The position numbers and the translations under genes are program-made. DNA of 6,799 nt from Marinospirillum sp. Lineage in GTDB: Bacteria; Pseudomonadota; Gammaproteobacteria; Pseudomonadales; Halomonadaceae. Shown here in pieces: positions 5,623 through 6,799 of the stretch. Within the stretch, counting starts at the first letter, position 1. Each line of letters starts with the position of its first letter. The notes beneath the pieces were generated by a model. The model had not been told where the DNA came from, ran no database searches, and saw only the letters and a list, made by a program, of their open reading frames with translations. The stretch covers positions 1 through 6,799 of the forward strand of contig SKOQ01000004.1 of NCBI GenBank assembly GCA_007119985.1, given 5' to 3'.

Positions 5623-6138
5623 TCAGGGCACAGAAGTGTGCTGGCTAGAGGCGATAGATGGGTGGTCAGACGAGCTGTGGATAGGTGCAGATTGGATGTA
5701 ACTACGACTGGGTTCAACGATTACGGGATGACGCATGGCACTGCGGCCAAGCAGCATAGAATATTTCATTCGTGAGCGATCAGCTAGTGTCAGTTGTACT
5801 TTTTGTTGCAAAGGGCCGATGACCAGCCAGGTTTCAATCACTAAGCGCTCCTGTAATACTCCATTGGAGCTACGCACATGGCGTTGCGTGATCACGGGCA
5901 GGCGCAGATGGATTAGCTCTTCATCTGGCGCGACCCAGGTATCAAACTCGACCCAAAGCTGCTGATCTTGTTCAAAGGTGTGCAGATTGATAGCGTGTAA
6001 AGACGAGGTTTTGGCGCCTGTATCAACCTTGGCTCTGAGCGTCAGGTTCAGTTCAGGTAGTTGTACCCATTCCTTGGCACCGAGACGAATTTCACTCGAT
6101 TTTGTGGCTGGTGATTTTTTGATCAGTGTCTCATTCAT
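5623..6138 (-). CDS. Retropepsin-like aspartic protease of the RimK-associated (RimB-like) family
   Basis: The protein belongs to the family often labelled 'ATP-dependent zinc protease' (PF05618), now viewed as retropepsin-like. It has 171 residues. The core runs from IRLGAKEWVQLPEL (17-30) to the catalytic-type motif RAKVDTGAKTSSLHA (35-49, with Asp39-Thr-Gly), and on to RSRMKYSMLLGRSAM (121-135) and a final VEPSRSYI. There is a single DTG, so an active enzyme would be a dimer. In Pseudomonas fluorescens a protein of this family, RimB, works with RimK in ribosome modification. Adjacency to rimK supports the same role here, but that is inference. Residues 149-171 form a Ser/His-rich tail beyond the usual family end. 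The ATG at 6138 is the only start before an in-frame upstream TAG; no good ribosome binding site is seen. Confidence 0.85.
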   Translation of the reverse strand: MNETLIKKSPATKSSEIRLGAKEWVQLPELNLTLRAKVDTGAKTSSLHAINLHTFEQDQQLWVEFDTWVAPDEELIHLRLPVITQRHVRSSNGVLQERLVIETWLVIGPLQQKVQLTLADRSRMKYSMLLGRSAMRHPVIVEPSRSYIQSAPIHSSSDHPSIASSQHTSVP

Positions 6139-6174
6139 AAAGCGGTCACGTTCTTTGAGCGATTTGTACTAAAG

Positions 6175-6194
6175 ATATCCACATGAATATCCAC
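6175..6194. repeat. Direct repeat ATATCCAC x2 upstream of the protease gene
   Basis: ATATCCAC occurs at 6175-6182 and 6187-6194, a 12-bp period. The pair sits inside a weak dyad bounded by CTAA (6169) and TTAG (6198), in the 94-bp gap between cpdA and the protease gene. It could be a regulator site for the protease-rimK operon, but the AT-rich repeat is short. Confidence 0.35.
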
Positions 6195-6232
6195 TTAGAC
6201 TGTGAGTAACTAGCTTGCCAGCTGATTCTTCT

Positions 6233-6799
6233 TCAGACGCCTTGAAATAACACGGGTTCCTCCAAGAACCAATGGCTGAGTCGGGTATGAATCTGCCCTT
6301 GAGCGGTGATGTCTATCCAGCGTAGACCACCTCCGGCCTCGGGCGCGAGCGCAAAATCTTGACTGGTCGATGAAAATTGCATGACAGTCGAAGGGGCAAC
6401 CCAGCAATCAATCGCTTGCTGAGTGTACTCGGCCGCCTGATGCCAGTGTCCAGACAAGATGACGCAGGGGGCCGTGCGACCTTCCAGAGCAGCCCAAAAA
6501 GCAGTGGCATTCTCCAAGCCTATCGTGTTTTGCCAGCGTGTGGGAGCCTCAATAGGGGGGTGGTGGAGTGCAATCAATAGGGGTTGATCGCTTGCACTGG
6601 CCTGTTGCAAGCGCAGCAGACTCTTCTTGCTGAGCCGCCCCGCTGCACTCCGTTCTTGATAGGTGGATAACCCCAGCATCCGCCATCCAGCCACTTCGTG
6701 CTCCCATTCCGTTGCAGCCCAGTTTTGCATCATGTCAGGTGCATCATGGTTGCCGGGCAGCCAATACCAAGGACGTCCTGTTTTTTCGAGCTGAGCCAC
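6233..6799 (-). CDS. cpdA: 3',5'-cyclic-AMP phosphodiesterase CpdA, C-terminal part (runs off the right edge)
   Basis: CpdA is a cytoplasmic calcineurin-like metallophosphoesterase that hydrolyses cAMP to AMP, lowering CRP-type signalling. The window holds its last 188 codons; full family members have about 270, so roughly 80 N-terminal residues with the first metal motifs (Asp-x-His and Gly-Asp) lie outside. Visible motifs, numbered from the edge, are WLPGNHD (13-19), LIALHHPP (75-82) and LSGHWHQ (115-121), together with APSTVMQF (135-142), all in CpdA order and spacing. The GTG at the very edge is most likely an internal valine, not a start. E. coli has GHIHQ where this has GHWHQ, a mild change. 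Other class III phosphoesterases share the metal motifs, but the Pro-Ser-Thr-x-x-x-Gln-Phe segment favours CpdA. Confidence 0.88.
   Translation of the reverse strand: MAQLEKTGRPWYWLPGNHDAPDMMQNWAATEWEHEVAGWRMLGLSTYQERSAAGRLSKKSLLRLQQASASDQPLLIALHHPPIEAPTRWQNTIGLENATAFWAALEGRTAPCVILSGHWHQAAEYTQQAIDCWVAPSTVMQFSSTSQDFALAPEAGGGLRWIDITAQGQIHTRLSHWFLEEPVLFQGV

Overview
The window looks like chromosomal DNA of a gammaproteobacterium of moderate GC content. Three things suggest this: the homodimeric-type pyruvate dehydrogenase E1, a divergent nadC / ampD-ampE block as in Escherichia coli, and a retropepsin-like protease next to rimK as in Pseudomonas. The genus cannot be fixed from the sequence alone; a marine Oceanospirillales-like lineage is only a guess. 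There are no tRNA or rRNA genes, insertion sequences, CRISPR arrays or phage genes.

Layout. Positions 1-955 (minus) hold the first 318 codons of aceE, running off the left edge. A 260-bp gap with several small inverted repeats follows; E. coli has aroP and pdhR at this place, and neither is here. Then come ampE (1216-2097, minus) and ampD (2099-2653, minus), one base apart and clearly one transcription unit. A 138-bp divergent promoter region separates ampD from nadC (2792-3640, plus). The nadC end overlaps by 12 bp the end of a convergent gene for a TOPRIM-like protein (3629-4645, minus). Upstream of that gene lie rimK (4648-5553) and a retropepsin-like protease gene resembling rimB (5623-6138), both minus. 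The window ends in the 3' two thirds of cpdA (6233-6799, minus).

Functions. aceE feeds the TCA cycle, and nadC makes the NAD precursor nicotinate mononucleotide. ampD and ampE belong to peptidoglycan recycling and beta-lactamase signalling. RimK adds glutamates to the C-terminus of ribosomal protein S6, and the adjacent protease family is linked to RimK-modified ribosomes in Pseudomonas. CpdA hydrolyses cAMP. The least understood gene is the TOPRIM-like one. It starts two bases after the rimK stop, keeps the Glu and Asp-x-Asp residues expected of a metal-binding TOPRIM centre, and resembles the C-terminal part of Wadjet JetD. No jetA, jetB or jetC is present. A lone JetD-like protein in a ribosome-modification operon is the best candidate here for something undescribed.
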